Of a DNA stretch of 64,000 bases, positions 21,437-30,778 are shown piece after piece. Below the pieces are notes generated by a model, which worked only from the letters and a program-made list of their open reading frames with translations, searched no databases and had not been told where the DNA came from. The DNA is taken from contig CAVQFO010000023.1 of assembly GCA_963711725.1 (NCBI GenBank), positions 490,141 through 554,140 on the forward strand. Reading direction: 5' to 3'. Source of the DNA: CAVQFO01 sp963711725. Lineage in GTDB: Bacteria; Pseudomonadota; Gammaproteobacteria; Nitrococcales; Aquisalimonadaceae. The first letter of the stretch is position 1, and every line of letters starts with the position of its first letter. The position numbers were made by a program, and so were the translations under genes.

Positions 21437-22417
21437 ATGTCGCTGTTCATCTACATTCCGGTGTTGCTGGCGGGATTCGTGTTGCTGGCCTGGAGCGCGG
21501 ACCGCTTCGTGGAGGGCGCGGCGGCCACGGCCCGTCATTTCGGCATGTCCCCCCTGGTTGTAGGCCTGACCATCATCGGTTTCGGCACCTCGGCACCGGA
21601 GATGCTGGTCTCGGCGCTGGCGTCCTGGCAAGGCAGCCCGGGCATCGCCATCGGCAACGCCATCGGCTCCAACATCACCAATACCAGCCTTATCCTGGGC
21701 GTCACCGCCCTGCTCGTGCCGCTAACGGTGCATTCGCGGCTGCTGCGCCGGGAAACCCCCGTACTGCTCGCCGTGATGGGCCTGACGTTCCTGATGATGC
21801 TCAATGGCATACTGGGGCGATGGGAAGGCGTCACGCTGTTGGTAATCCTCGGCGCGCTGCTGAGCTGGATGGGACTGCTCGCCCGGCGCTCCAAGGCGGG
21901 GGAAGAACCCTTGGTGGCCGATTTCGAAGCGGAAATCCCCACCGACATGTCGCTGACCCGGGCACTGATTCAGCTCATCATCGGTTTGGCGCTGCTGCTC
22001 GGCAGTGCCCAGATGCTGGTCTGGGCCGCCGTGGGCATCGCAAAGGCCCTGGGGGTCAGCGACCTGGTCATCGGACTGACGGTGGTTGCCCTGGGGACCA
22101 GCCTCCCCGAGTTGGCGGCCAGCATAGCCAGCGCGCGCAAAGGCGAGCACGACATGGCCGTGGGCAACGTCATCGGCTCCAACCTGTTCAACCTGCTGGC
22201 GGTTCTGGGCATTGCTGTCGTCATCAAACCGGCCCGGATCGACCCGGCGACACTCTGGCGGGACTATCCCATCATGGTGGCGCTGACCCTCGGCTTCCTG
22301 CTGCTGAGCTTCGTACGGCGCACGGGGCACCTGGGACGAATGGCCGGCGCGGCCTTGCTTGCCGCCTATGTCGCCTATCAAGTCTTGTTGTATCTTCAAA
22401 CAATGGGCCGCATCTGA
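21437..22417 (+). CDS. yrbG: Calcium/sodium exchanger family protein (YrbG-like)
   Basis: Inner-membrane antiporter of the CaCA superfamily. The 326-residue protein has the two inverted alpha repeats expected: IIGFGTSAPEMLVSALASWQG and VVALGTSLPELAASIASARKG, each followed by a GNAIGSNITN / GNVIGSNLFN motif that binds the ion. About ten hydrophobic helices are visible. It is divergent from mlaF and upstream of kdsD, as in E. coli. The actual ion exchanged is not known from sequence. Confidence 0.93.
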   Translation: MSLFIYIPVLLAGFVLLAWSADRFVEGAAATARHFGMSPLVVGLTIIGFGTSAPEMLVSALASWQGSPGIAIGNAIGSNITNTSLILGVTALLVPLTVHSRLLRRETPVLLAVMGLTFLMMLNGILGRWEGVTLLVILGALLSWMGLLARRSKAGEEPLVADFEAEIPTDMSLTRALIQLIIGLALLLGSAQMLVWAAVGIAKALGVSDLVIGLTVVALGTSLPELAASIASARKGEHDMAVGNVIGSNLFNLLAVLGIAVVIKPARIDPATLWRDYPIMVALTLGFLLLSFVRRTGHLGRMAGAALLAAYVAYQVLLYLQTMGRI

Positions 22418-22445
22418 CCGCAAACGCCTTATCATTGTGTGAGCC

Positions 22446-23471
22446 ATGACCAATCCGATCGAAAAGACGGGCAGCGCCCTGCCCACCCAGCGCGCGCGCA
22501 TCACCGACCAGCGCCTCAGCGAACTGGCCCGGGCGGTGCTGGAGACCGAGGCCAGGGCCGTGGACGCCCTGCAGCAGCGGGTGGACGCCGGCTTTGTGAA
22601 GGCCTGCCGCCATCTGCTGGATTGCCGCGGGCGGATTGTCGTCACCGGCATGGGGAAATCGGGCCACATCGGCGGCAAGATCGCCGCCACTCTGGCCAGC
22701 ACCGGTTCGCCGGCATTTTTCGTTCACCCCGGGGAGGCCAGCCACGGCGACCTGGGCATGATCACCCCGGAGGACGCGGTTCTGGCCTTGTCCAACTCGG
22801 GCGAAACCGAAGAACTCGTCACCATCCTGCCACTGATCAAACGCCTGGGCGTGCCGCTGATCGCAATGACGGGCAACGCGGCCTCGACCCTGGCCCGGGC
22901 GGCGTCGGCGCACATCGACGTCCACGTCGACCAGGAGGCCTGTCCGCTCAATCTCGCGCCCACTTCCAGCACCACCGCGGCGCTGGCCATGGGCGACGCC
23001 CTGGCGGTGGCGCTGCTGGAGGCCCGCGGTTTCACCCGGGAGGACTTCGCCCGCTCCCACCCCGGCGGCCGGCTGGGGCGGCGTCTGTTGTTGCTGGTGG
23101 AGGACATCATGCACACCGGGGACGGCATCCCGGCGGTGGCCGAATCGGCTCTGCTCGGTGATGCCCTGGTGGAAATGAGCCGCAAGGGACTGGGTATGAC
23201 AGCCATTGTCGACGCCGGCGGCCGGCTGGCGGGAATCTTCACCGACGGCGACCTCCGCCGCAGCCTGGATCGCTCGGTGGATGTTCACGGCACCCCCGTG
23301 TCCGAGGTCATGACCCCGGAATGCAAGACCGTCAACCCCGAAGCCCTGGCGGCCGAGGCCCTGCAATTGATGGAGGCCCACAAGATCAACGCCATGCTGG
23401 TGACCGACGCCGAGCGCCGGGTGGTGGGCGCATTCAACATGCACGATCTGCTACGGGCCGGGGTGGTTTGA
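22446..23471 (+). CDS. kdsD: D-arabinose 5-phosphate isomerase
   Basis: Converts ribulose 5-phosphate to arabinose 5-phosphate, the first step of Kdo synthesis for LPS. SIS domain (about residues 45-180: VVTGMGKSGHIGGKIAATLAST, LALSNSGETEELVTI, CPLNLAPTSSTTAALAMGDALA) followed by two CBS motifs (about 215-340, including AGIFTDGDLRRSLDR and VVGAFNMHDLLRAGVV). The length of 341 is slightly over E. coli's because of a longer N-terminus. Its TGA shares a base with the kdsC start. Confidence 0.96.
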   Translation: MTNPIEKTGSALPTQRARITDQRLSELARAVLETEARAVDALQQRVDAGFVKACRHLLDCRGRIVVTGMGKSGHIGGKIAATLASTGSPAFFVHPGEASHGDLGMITPEDAVLALSNSGETEELVTILPLIKRLGVPLIAMTGNAASTLARAASAHIDVHVDQEACPLNLAPTSSTTAALAMGDALAVALLEARGFTREDFARSHPGGRLGRRLLLLVEDIMHTGDGIPAVAESALLGDALVEMSRKGLGMTAIVDAGGRLAGIFTDGDLRRSLDRSVDVHGTPVSEVMTPECKTVNPEALAAEALQLMEAHKINAMLVTDAERRVVGAFNMHDLLRAGVV

Positions 23472-24034
23472 TGGATGAACTGGATGACGCCCTGTTCGCC
23501 GATGCGCCGCACGAGGTTCTCGAGCGCGCCGCGCGCGTCCAGCTCCTGGCACTGGACGTGGACGGCGTGCTGACCGACGGCACGATTTACATCGGCGCCG
23601 AAGGCGAAGCCTTCAAGCCGTTCAACATCATGGACGGGCTGGGCATCCGCATGGCGCTGGATAGCGGCATTCAGGTGGCCATCATCACGGCGCGCCGGTC
23701 CGAAGCCCTGGCCCGCCGGGCGGAAGAACTGGGAATCACCAATCTGATCACCGGCGAAAAGAACAAACCCACGGCCTTTTCAGGCTTGCTGGAAGAACTG
23801 GGCCTGGAGGCCGAACAGGCCGCGTACGTGGGCGACGACCTGATCGACCTGGGCGTGCTCCGCCGCGCCGGGCTCGCCGTCGCGGTGGCCAACGCCCATC
23901 CCCTCGTTCACCGCCACGCCCACTGGGCCACCCAACGGCGGGGCGGCCACGGCGCCGTGCGCGAAGTCTGCGAACTCATCCTCGCCGCCCAGGGCAAGTT
24001 GCACCTGCTGTTTGAAAACTATGCCCTCCAGTAA
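23471..24034 (+). CDS. kdsC: 3-deoxy-manno-octulosonate-8-phosphate phosphatase
   Basis: HAD-family phosphatase releasing Kdo from Kdo-8-phosphate. The nucleophile motif LLALDVDGVLTDGTIYIG, motif II ITARRSEAL, the lysine GEKNKPTAF and motif IV YVGDDLIDLGVLRRAG are all present in the 187-residue protein, which lacks a cap domain, as is normal. Start ATG at 23471 overlaps the kdsD stop (TGATG). It is followed by lptC with overlap. Confidence 0.96.
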   Translation: MDELDDALFADAPHEVLERAARVQLLALDVDGVLTDGTIYIGAEGEAFKPFNIMDGLGIRMALDSGIQVAIITARRSEALARRAEELGITNLITGEKNKPTAFSGLLEELGLEAEQAAYVGDDLIDLGVLRRAGLAVAVANAHPLVHRHAHWATQRRGGHGAVREVCELILAAQGKLHLLFENYALQ

Positions 24035-24596
24035 GCGTCGCCGCCTCTTTCCCCTGGTCACGCTCGGCCTGCTTCTGATCGTGGGTTGGGTACTCGTGGA
24101 ACGGGCGCCCGAAGCACCCACCCCGGAACAGACCACCGAGGATCAGGCGGACTACTTTGTCGACGATTTCACCGTCACTGCAACCCGCCCCACGGGCGAG
24201 GTGGAATACCGCCTGACCGCCAGCAGCATGCAGCACTACCCCAAAGCCGAAACCTGGCATTTCACGGCGCCCCATCTGCTGTTTTACCCCACGACGGGTG
24301 AACCCTGGCGGGTCACCGCGGAAAAGGGCAAGGCCTGGTCGGAGGGCGACGACATCCTGTTGCAGGGGCCCGTGGCCATCCGCCGGGCCGCGGGGCCGGC
24401 CAACCGTCCCATGAATGTCGATACCTTCGACCTCCATCTCAAACCCAACGACGACTACGCCTTTACCGACCAAAAGGCGGTGCTCTATAGCGGCGGCATG
24501 AGAATGACGGGCGTCGGCGCCCGCGCCTATATGGATCAACAGAAACTTGAACTCCTCTCGCAGGTAAAAGGCCGTTATGTCCCGGATACTCCCTAA
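24021..24596 (+). CDS. lptC: LptC, inner-membrane LPS export protein
   Basis: Bitopic protein of the LptBFGC complex that receives LPS and passes it to LptA. It has one N-terminal membrane helix (LFPLVTLGLLLIVGWVLV) and a periplasmic beta-jellyroll with DDFTVTATRPTGEVEYRLTA and HYPKAETWHFTAPHLLFY. The ATG lies 14 bases inside kdsC; a TTG at 24012 is an alternative. The product is 191 residues, the family size, and overlaps lptA by 20 bases. Confidence 0.93.
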   Translation: MPSSKRRRLFPLVTLGLLLIVGWVLVERAPEAPTPEQTTEDQADYFVDDFTVTATRPTGEVEYRLTASSMQHYPKAETWHFTAPHLLFYPTTGEPWRVTAEKGKAWSEGDDILLQGPVAIRRAAGPANRPMNVDTFDLHLKPNDDYAFTDQKAVLYSGGMRMTGVGARAYMDQQKLELLSQVKGRYVPDTP

Positions 24597-25113
24597 AGCG
24601 CTACTCCTGGTCTGCCTGTTGGCGGTCTGCACGGCCGCCCCGGCCGCGGCACAACCGGCCCGCGACCGGGATCAGCCGGTGCACCTCAGCGCGGACAACG
24701 CAGAGCTCAACAACACCACCGGAGTCAGCGTCTACACCGGCAACGTCGTCCTGACCCAGGGCAGCATGACCATCCGGGGCGACAAGATGACTGTGCACAC
24801 CGACGCCCAGCACCAACTGCAGAAGGCGGTCGTGATCGGCCAGCCCGCCACTTACGAACAGCTTCCGGAAGGAAAGACCGAAAAGGTCCACGCCCAGGCG
24901 CCGCGCATGGAGTACTACGCCGGCGGCCCGGAACGGGTCGTACTGCTGGACGGCGCCAAACTGTGGCAGGGTAAGAACACCTTTACGGGTGAACATATCG
25001 TCTACCAAGTGGCCGCCGACAAGGTCAACGCTCAGAGCGGAAACAATCAGCGCATTCACATCACGCTCTATCCCAAGAAGGAAGACGAAAAAAAGGAAAA
25101 CGGCAAGAAATGA
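24577..25113 (+). CDS. lptA: LptA, periplasmic LPS bridge protein
   Basis: Forms the periplasmic filament that carries LPS to the outer membrane. Signal peptide at about residues 1-26 (ending APAAA), then the OstA-type fold: [38 protein letters not shown], and a late [17 protein letters not shown]. The C-terminus is unusually lysine-rich ([13 protein letters not shown]). The length of 178 residues is normal. It overlaps lptB by four bases (ATGA). Confidence 0.94.
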   Translation: MSRILPKALLLVCLLAVCTAAPAAAQPARDRDQPVHLSADNAELNNTTGVSVYTGNVVLTQGSMTIRGDKMTVHTDAQHQLQKAVVIGQPATYEQLPEGKTEKVHAQAPRMEYYAGGPERVVLLDGAKLWQGKNTFTGEHIVYQVAADKVNAQSGNNQRIHITLYPKKEDEKKENGKK

Positions 25114-25835
25114 GCGTCCTGCAGGCCCGGGAGATCGCCAAACGCTACCGCGGCAAGAGCGTGGTGGATGGCGTCAGCCTCACCATCCACAGCGGTGAAA
25201 TCGTCGGACTGCTGGGCCCGAACGGGGCCGGGAAGACGACCTCGTTCTATATGATCGTGGGCCTGATCCGCGCCGACGACGGCTTTATCCGGCTGGAAGA
25301 TGAGGACATCACCAAACTGCCCATGCACGTCCGCGCACGCCGGGGCATCGGCTATCTGCCTCAGGAAGCCTCAGTGTTCCGGAAACTCAGCGTGGAAGAC
25401 AACCTCATGGGCATCCTCGAACTGCGCCGCGAACTGACTCGCGAGCAACGCAGGGAACGGGTCGATGAACTGCTCCAGGAATTCCACATCGGTCATCTGC
25501 GCGAGCAGCTCGGCGTCAGCCTCTCCGGCGGTGAACGGCGTCGCGTGGAAATCGCCCGGGCGCTCGCCGCGAACCCGAGATTCATCCTGCTGGACGAACC
25601 ATTCGCCGGGGTCGACCCCATCTCCGTGGTTGATATCCAGCAGATCATCCGCCACCTGACGCAGCGGAACATCGGCGTTCTGATCACCGATCACAACGTC
25701 CGCGAGACGTTGGGAATCTGCGATCGTGCCTACATTCTCAGCGACGGCAAGGTGATCGCCGAAGGCAACTCGGAGGCGATCCTGGCCAATGAACAGGTAA
25801 AACAGGTGTATCTCGGTGAGAACTTCCGACTCTAG
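25110..25835 (+). CDS. lptB: LptB, ATPase of the LPS exporter
   Basis: Cytoplasmic ABC ATPase powering LPS extraction by LptFG. Walker [20 protein letters not shown], signature [18 protein letters not shown], Walker [17 protein letters not shown] and H-loop [10 protein letters not shown] are intact, with the LptB-specific [20 protein letters not shown]. The 241 residues match E. coli. It ends the kdsD-kdsC-lptC-lptA-lptB run; rpoN follows after a 366-base gap. Confidence 0.97.
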   Translation: MSVLQAREIAKRYRGKSVVDGVSLTIHSGEIVGLLGPNGAGKTTSFYMIVGLIRADDGFIRLEDEDITKLPMHVRARRGIGYLPQEASVFRKLSVEDNLMGILELRRELTREQRRERVDELLQEFHIGHLREQLGVSLSGGERRRVEIARALAANPRFILLDEPFAGVDPISVVDIQQIIRHLTQRNIGVLITDHNVRETLGICDRAYILSDGKVIAEGNSEAILANEQVKQVYLGENFRL

Positions 25836-26201
25836 GGAGACACGGTTTCGTCCGTGCGGCCAGCGCCAACGCTTTTCCGACGGGCGCGGCGGCGATCGCC
25901 CCAATTCCCCTGAACACCGCGGACTGCTAGGATTGGGGTTACCGATTCGTAGAGGAAGGCCCGGGCGAATCGCCAAGGGCGAAATCCCGGTCCTCCGCAG
26001 CAAAACCGGGCCCAGTGATCCGGGCCGGAGCGTCGCGAGTTCGTTGCAAACACAGGCACGAACAAACCTGATGATGAAAGCATTCCCCTCAATCCTGGCA
26101 GGTCCCGCCAGGCCCGATACGGGCTGGCGGCCCATATCGGCATCGGCGCGCATCGGCCGCGCCATCCGCCGTCGTTCGCCGGAACAATCGATAAACGAGT
26201 C
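25836..26201 (+). other. Non-coding gap between lptB and rpoN
   Basis: This 366-base stretch has no open frame with recognisable protein similarity. It contains short inverted repeats (for example around 26097-26131, CAGGTCCCGCCAGGCC to CGGGCTGGCGG) but no hairpin with a T tract and no convincing promoter hexamers. It may hold the rpoN promoter, since rpoN is clearly not tightly coupled to lptB. Confidence 0.4.
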
Positions 26202-27698
26202 ATGAAGCAGTCTCTCCAGCTCCGGCTCGGTCAACAACTCACCATGACCCCGCAGTTGCAGCAGGCCATCAAGCTGCTGCAACTGTCGACCCTGGAATTG
26301 CGCACCGAGATCCAGCAGGCCCTGGACAGCAACCTGATGCTGGAAGCCGACGAAGGGGATCTCGACGATGAATTCGAGGACGGCGAGTTCGCCGAGCAGG
26401 AATCAGACGCCGAACCGCCGAAGCCGGACGATCAAGCCAAGGACTCCAACACCGCCGAGGAAACCGAGCGCGAGCGCGCCGAGGACGCCATTCCCGACGA
26501 ACTCGCGGTCGACTCCGACTGGGACGACATCTACGACGGCTCCACCGCCTACAGCGCGCCGGCGGGCGGCGACGACCAGCGCGACCCTTGGGAAACCCAA
26601 AGCGGCGGCGGCGAAAGCCTGCAGGAACATCTCCGCTGGCAGGCCCAGTTGAGTCCGTTCACCGAGCGGGATCTGGCGATTGCCGAAGCGATCATCGATT
26701 CAATACGCGACGACGGCTATCTGGGCACCAGCCTGGAAGAGATCCAGGCTTCGTTGCCGGTGGAGTGGGAAGTCGAGCCCGAGGAAGTGGAAGCGGTACT
26801 CCGCCGTATCCAGCGGTTCGACCCCGTTGGCGTCGCTTCGCGCGGCCCCCAGGAAGCGCTGTTGATCCAGCTTGAACAGTTCCCCCCGGACACGCCCTGG
26901 CTGGACGAGGCACGGCGCCTGGTGGGTGACTACCTGGATCTGTTCGCGAACCGCCAGCTGCCCCAACTCATCCGCAAGCTCAAGCTCAGTCAGGAGGAGC
27001 TTCAGGAAGTCCTGGCGCTGATCCGCACCCTGGACCCCCGGCCGGGTTCGCAGATTTCCCGGGACGACACCGAATACGTGGTGCCGGATGTCTACGTGCG
27101 GAAAACCAACGGCGAATGGCGGGTGGACCTGAATCCCGAAGCCGCCCCGCGAATCCGGGTCAACAGCTATTACGCCAGCCTGGTGCGGCGCGCCGACAAC
27201 AGCACCGATAACGCCACGCTGAAGCAGCACCTGCAGGAAGCCCGCTGGTTCATCAAGAGCCTGCGCAGCCGCAACGACACCCTGCTAAAGGTGGCCCAGT
27301 GCATCGTCAACCATCAAAGCGAGTACCTGGAGCACGGCGAGGAAGCCATGCGGCCTCTGGTTCTGCGTGAAGTCGCCGAGGAGGTGGAAATGCACGAGTC
27401 CACCATTTCCCGAATCACGACCCAGAAGTACATGCACACGCCCCGCGGCACGCTGGAGTTCAAGTATTTCTTCTCCAGCCATGTCACCACGGCCGACGGA
27501 GACGAATGCTCCGCCACCGCAATCCGCGCGCGCATCCGCCGGCTGATCGCCGACGAAAACCCGGCCAAGCCCCTCAGCGACAGCAAACTTGCGGAGATGT
27601 TGCAGAACGAGGGCATCAATGTCGCGAGGCGGACCGTGGCCAAGTATCGAGAGGCCATGTCCATCGCATCCTCCAACGAGCGAAAGCGAATCGCCTAG
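26202..27698 (+). CDS. rpoN: RNA polymerase sigma-54 factor
   Basis: Alternative sigma factor that needs enhancer-binding ATPases. Region I is the glutamine/leucine-rich N-terminus (QLRLGQQLTMTPQLQQAIKLLQLS, residues about 6-30). Region II is a long acidic, low-complexity linker (about 50-140). The core-binding and DNA-binding domains follow, with the helix-turn-helix near VAEEVEMHESTISRITTQKY and the RpoN box ARRTVAKYRE near residue 480. At 498 residues it is full length. The downstream order hpf-ptsN-rapZ is classical. Confidence 0.97.
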   Translation: MKQSLQLRLGQQLTMTPQLQQAIKLLQLSTLELRTEIQQALDSNLMLEADEGDLDDEFEDGEFAEQESDAEPPKPDDQAKDSNTAEETERERAEDAIPDELAVDSDWDDIYDGSTAYSAPAGGDDQRDPWETQSGGGESLQEHLRWQAQLSPFTERDLAIAEAIIDSIRDDGYLGTSLEEIQASLPVEWEVEPEEVEAVLRRIQRFDPVGVASRGPQEALLIQLEQFPPDTPWLDEARRLVGDYLDLFANRQLPQLIRKLKLSQEELQEVLALIRTLDPRPGSQISRDDTEYVVPDVYVRKTNGEWRVDLNPEAAPRIRVNSYYASLVRRADNSTDNATLKQHLQEARWFIKSLRSRNDTLLKVAQCIVNHQSEYLEHGEEAMRPLVLREVAEEVEMHESTISRITTQKYMHTPRGTLEFKYFFSSHVTTADGDECSATAIRARIRRLIADENPAKPLSDSKLAEMLQNEGINVARRTVAKYREAMSIASSNERKRIA

Positions 27699-27966
27699 AG
27701 GGCCTGTTAGCGTTCCTGTCGCGGGCTGCGTTGGGCCTGAGAGGCGCCCAGGCAAGGCGCGAGGAGAGAAGTTTAGTGATTCTGAATGAGCAACAAGCAA
27801 CACCGCATAGTCGCCTGTCAGGCCCAACCCGAAGAGCCGGGCCTCTCTTGGCGCAAACCTTGAGCGGCGCGAGCGCGGTGTAGCATCGCTACATAATCGA
27901 GTGCCAATACCGGATTGCGCCAAGAGAGGCCCGGCGCAGCCCGCGGCAGGAATATTAACAGGCCCT
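27699..27966. repeat. Foldback (MITE-like) element with nested hairpins, rpoN-hpf gap
   Basis: Outer inverted repeats of 32 bases (27699-27730 and 27935-27966, AGGGCCTGTTA... ) match at 28 positions. Two inner palindromes lie inside: TTGGGCCTGAGAGGCG (27731 on) with its complement ending near 27826, and a perfect 20-base pair at 27837-27856 and 27915-27934. A small 6-base hairpin (TGTAGC/GCTACA) sits at 27879-27893. The whole would fold into a three-way junction. No coding capacity. It begins one base after the rpoN stop and ends 14 bases before hpf. Confidence 0.8.
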
Positions 27967-27980
27967 AAAGAGGAAGCATC

Positions 27981-28313
27981 ATGCAAATCGACCTGACCGG
28001 ACATCATGTGGACATCACCGACGCCTTGCGCGGCTACGTGGACGAGAAATTCGAGCGCCTCGAGCGCCATTTCGACCATGTCGTGGACGTTCACGTCATT
28101 CTGACCGTCGAGAAACTGCGCCAGAAAGCCGAGGCGACTCTCCACATCAGCGGTGGCAAGCTGTATGCTGACCACACGGCCGAGGACATGTACGCAGCTA
28201 TCGACGGTCTCGTCGACAAGCTCGACCGGCAGGTCAAGAAGCACAAGGAAAAGCTCACCAATCACCGCCGCAGCGAAGGGGCGCAAGCCAAGGAACTGGG
28301 GGCAGAGGAATAG
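27981..28313 (+). CDS. hpf: Ribosome hibernation promoting factor, short form
   Basis: Binds the 30S decoding region in starved cells and inactivates ribosomes. The 110-residue protein is the short type, with IDLTGHHVDITDALRGYVDEKF at the N-terminus, the basic/hydrophobic strand VHVILTVEKLRQKAEAT and the helix DMYAAIDGLVDKLDRQVKKHKEKL. The start is preceded by AAGAGGAAG. It lies between rpoN and ptsN, as in E. coli. Confidence 0.95.
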   Translation: MQIDLTGHHVDITDALRGYVDEKFERLERHFDHVVDVHVILTVEKLRQKAEATLHISGGKLYADHTAEDMYAAIDGLVDKLDRQVKKHKEKLTNHRRSEGAQAKELGAEE

Positions 28314-28420
28314 CGGCGGCCCGTGGGACCAACTGGATGCTCCGTTGGGATAGTCGGAGCATCCCGCCCGTGAATCCCGCTAAATTTGGCGGGATGGGTG
28401 CAACGCGACCCTGATACACC

Positions 28421-28894
28421 ATGCTCAAGATCACCGATCTGATCTCGGAAACCCGCGTGCAGTGCGACGTGGACGTCAGCAGCAAGAAGCGCAGCCTGGA
28501 GTTGCTCAGCGAGTTGCTGGCCGCGGAGGACCAGACCCTCTCGCCCACCGCGGTGTTCAACAAGCTGGTAGGCCGAGAGAAACTGGGCAGCACCGGCCTG
28601 GGGCACGGCGTCGCGTTGCCCCACGCGAGGATGGAGGGCGTGGGCAAGGCCACCGCCGCCTTCATCAAACTCCCCCAGGGCGTCGATTATGACGCCTTCG
28701 ACCACGAACCCGTGGATCTGCTGTTTGCCTTGGTCGTCCCCGAACACTTCACCGACGAGCACCTCCAGATACTGGGCCTTCTCGCCGAAATGTTCAGCAA
28801 CACGACCCTTTGCCGTCATCTGCGCGAGAGCCACGACGAAGCGTCGCTGCGGCAGCTGCTGGCGGACTGGGAAGCCAAACATGCGACGGCATGA
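28421..28894 (+). CDS. ptsN: PTS-Ntr enzyme IIA
   Basis: Phosphoacceptor of the nitrogen phosphotransferase system, a regulator of potassium transport and other functions rather than a sugar carrier. The active-site histidine is His68 in TGLGHGVALPHARMEG. ALVVPEHFTDEHLQILGLLAEMF is the usual C-terminal motif region. The length of 157 residues fits. It overlaps hprK by four bases (ATGA). Confidence 0.95.
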   Translation: MLKITDLISETRVQCDVDVSSKKRSLELLSELLAAEDQTLSPTAVFNKLVGREKLGSTGLGHGVALPHARMEGVGKATAAFIKLPQGVDYDAFDHEPVDLLFALVVPEHFTDEHLQILGLLAEMFSNTTLCRHLRESHDEASLRQLLADWEAKHATA

Positions 28895-29478
28895 GCCACG
28901 CGACTCCGCCGGTCACTCCCCCATCATCTGATTCCTTCGGCCGCGGCGCGGAGGCGGCGGAGCGCCCCGAAACCGACTACGTGCTACACGCCGTATGCGT
29001 CGCCATCCACGGTCATGGTGTCCTGATTACCGGACCCAGCGGCACCGGCAAGAGCGAACTGGCCCTGGGTCTCCTGGACCGCGGGCACCGCTTGGTGGCC
29101 GACGACGCCGTACGGCTCCGGCATGGCCCCGACGGAGCCTTGCTGGCACAATGCCCGGCACGACTGCGAGGCCTTCTGGAGGTCCGGGGGCTGGGCATCA
29201 TCGAGATGGCAGCAGTCCTCGGCGAGAAGGTTGTGTGCCACCAGGCGCCCGTCTCCCTGGAGGTGAAGCTGCACCGCCCCACAACCGGGGAATGGGCAGC
29301 CTGGAACCGCCTCAATGGACAATGGGATCAACACTCTATACTGGGGGTATCCGTGCCCCGGCTCGAACTGCCCGTGGCGGCCGGACGCAATATGCCGCTG
29401 CTGGTCGAGACCGGACTGGCCATCGCCTTGAACGGGGCCTCGGATCGAACGGCGGAATGCAAACAAAAGGAACTTTGA
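28891..29478 (+). CDS. hprK: HPr kinase/phosphorylase, short form lacking the N-terminal domain
   Basis: Phosphorylates HPr on Ser46 and reverses the reaction. The product is only 195 residues: a disordered Pro/Ser N-terminus (about 1-28), then the P-loop kinase domain with Walker A GPSGTGKS (48-55), the Asp pair LVADDAV (71-72) and the family signature EVRGLGI (97-103), then KLHRP. Full-length enzymes of about 310 residues have an extra N-terminal domain, absent here; alphaproteobacterial HprK is similarly short. The ATG overlaps the ptsN stop, and rapZ overlaps its own stop by one base, so the whole PTS block is coupled. Confidence 0.88.
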   Translation: MSHATPPVTPPSSDSFGRGAEAAERPETDYVLHAVCVAIHGHGVLITGPSGTGKSELALGLLDRGHRLVADDAVRLRHGPDGALLAQCPARLRGLLEVRGLGIIEMAAVLGEKVVCHQAPVSLEVKLHRPTTGEWAAWNRLNGQWDQHSILGVSVPRLELPVAAGRNMPLLVETGLAIALNGASDRTAECKQKEL

Positions 29479-30359
29479 TGGGCCCGGCGAGGGACAAGAA
29501 CAAGATCCGGCTGATCATCATCAGCGGCCTTTCGGGCTCAGGGAAGAGCGTGGCGCTCCATACATTGGAAGATGCGGGCTACTACTGCATCGACAACCTC
29601 CCATTGACCATGCTGGGTGCGTTCGGCCATCACCTGGAGAGCGTGGAAGGCGGCGAGGAGAGCCTGTACGCGGTGGGTATCGACGCCCGCAACCGGCCCA
29701 GCGACCTGGCACGGTTCCCGCAGATTCTGCAGGAACTGGAGGAATTGGGCGTCGACAGCGAGATCCTTTTCCTCAACGCCGAAGACCAGACGCTGATCAA
29801 GCGCTTCAGCGAAACCCGCCGCCGCCATCCCCTGGGCCGCCGAGAGACGCCGCTGGCCGATGCGATCCGTCAGGAACGCACGCTGCTGCAACCCATCCTC
29901 TCGAGAGCGGACCTGGTGATTGATACCACGTCCACCACCATTCACCAGCTTCGGGCCCTGGTGAGAGAACGGCTGCTCAGACAGGAAACGGAACTTTCGA
30001 TACTGTTCAAGTCGTTTGGATACAAACACGGTATTCCCAGCGACGCGGACTTCGTCTTCGATGTACGCTGTCTTCCGAACCCGCACTGGGAACCCGCGCT
30101 GCGGCCGCTGACCGGCCGCGACGAGCCCGTGCGCAAGTTCTTGGAGGAGCAACCCGGGGTGCGGCGCATGTTCGATGACCTCAGCAGCTTCCTGGATCAC
30201 TGGGTTCCCTTCTTCGAACGGGAAAACCGCAGCTACCTCACCATCGCCATCGGCTGCACCGGGGGTCAGCACCGCTCGGTCTATCTGGCCGAACGCCTGG
30301 CGGAGCATTTCCGGGGCAGCCGCAAGAACGTGGCCGTGAGACATCGGGAGCTTTCATGA
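29478..30359 (+). CDS. rapZ: RapZ, nucleotide-binding RNA adaptor protein
   Basis: In E. coli RapZ binds the small RNA GlmZ and delivers it to RNase E, tuning glucosamine-6-phosphate synthase. The 293-residue protein has the P-loop IIISGLSGSGKSVALHTLED (17-24 core), GYYCIDNLPLTML, FLNAEDQTLIKRFSETRRRHPL and the C-terminal YLTIAIGCTGGQHRSVYLAERLAEHF in overlapping blocks that bind RNA. The start shares a base with the hprK stop. It is longer by several residues at the N-terminus than E. coli RapZ. Confidence 0.96.
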   Translation: MGPARDKNKIRLIIISGLSGSGKSVALHTLEDAGYYCIDNLPLTMLGAFGHHLESVEGGEESLYAVGIDARNRPSDLARFPQILQELEELGVDSEILFLNAEDQTLIKRFSETRRRHPLGRRETPLADAIRQERTLLQPILSRADLVIDTTSTTIHQLRALVRERLLRQETELSILFKSFGYKHGIPSDADFVFDVRCLPNPHWEPALRPLTGRDEPVRKFLEEQPGVRRMFDDLSSFLDHWVPFFERENRSYLTIAIGCTGGQHRSVYLAERLAEHFRGSRKNVAVRHRELS

Positions 30360-30757
30360 CCGTTGGCCTTCTGCTGATCACGCACGACCGGATCGGCCAG
30401 GAGTTGCTGGACACCGCCACGACCACGCTCAGCGTCTGTCCCCTGCGAGCCCGGGTTCTGAGCGTGCCGGAGCAGGTCGATCCGGCGGAACTCTATGACG
30501 ACGCCAGCGATTTGCTGCACCGACTGGACGAGGGCGCGGGGGTGCTGGTGCTGACCGACGCCTACGGCTCCACGCCCAGCAACGTTGCCAGCCGGCTGGC
30601 GCAAAAGGAAAAAGTGGCGGTCATAGCAGGCCTGAACCTGCCCATGCTGCTGCGGGTGCTCAATTACCCGGACCTCCCGCTGTTCGATTTGGCCGAAAAG
30701 GCCGTCACGGGAGGCCGGGACGGCATCATCGTGGTGGAAGCACGCCGGCAAGACTGA
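30356..30757 (+). CDS. PTS mannose-type enzyme IIA domain protein
   Basis: A 133-residue stand-alone EIIA of the mannose/fructose family. The phosphoacceptor is His10 in GLLLITHDRIGQELLD, and VLTDAYGSTPSNVASRLA is the conserved second motif. No IIB, IIC or IID genes are nearby, so a regulatory rather than transport role is likely. It overlaps rapZ by four bases and precedes HPr by 21 bases. Confidence 0.92.
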   Translation: MTVGLLLITHDRIGQELLDTATTTLSVCPLRARVLSVPEQVDPAELYDDASDLLHRLDEGAGVLVLTDAYGSTPSNVASRLAQKEKVAVIAGLNLPMLLRVLNYPDLPLFDLAEKAVTGGRDGIIVVEARRQD

Positions 30758-30778
30758 CACACAACAAGGCTGGGAAGC

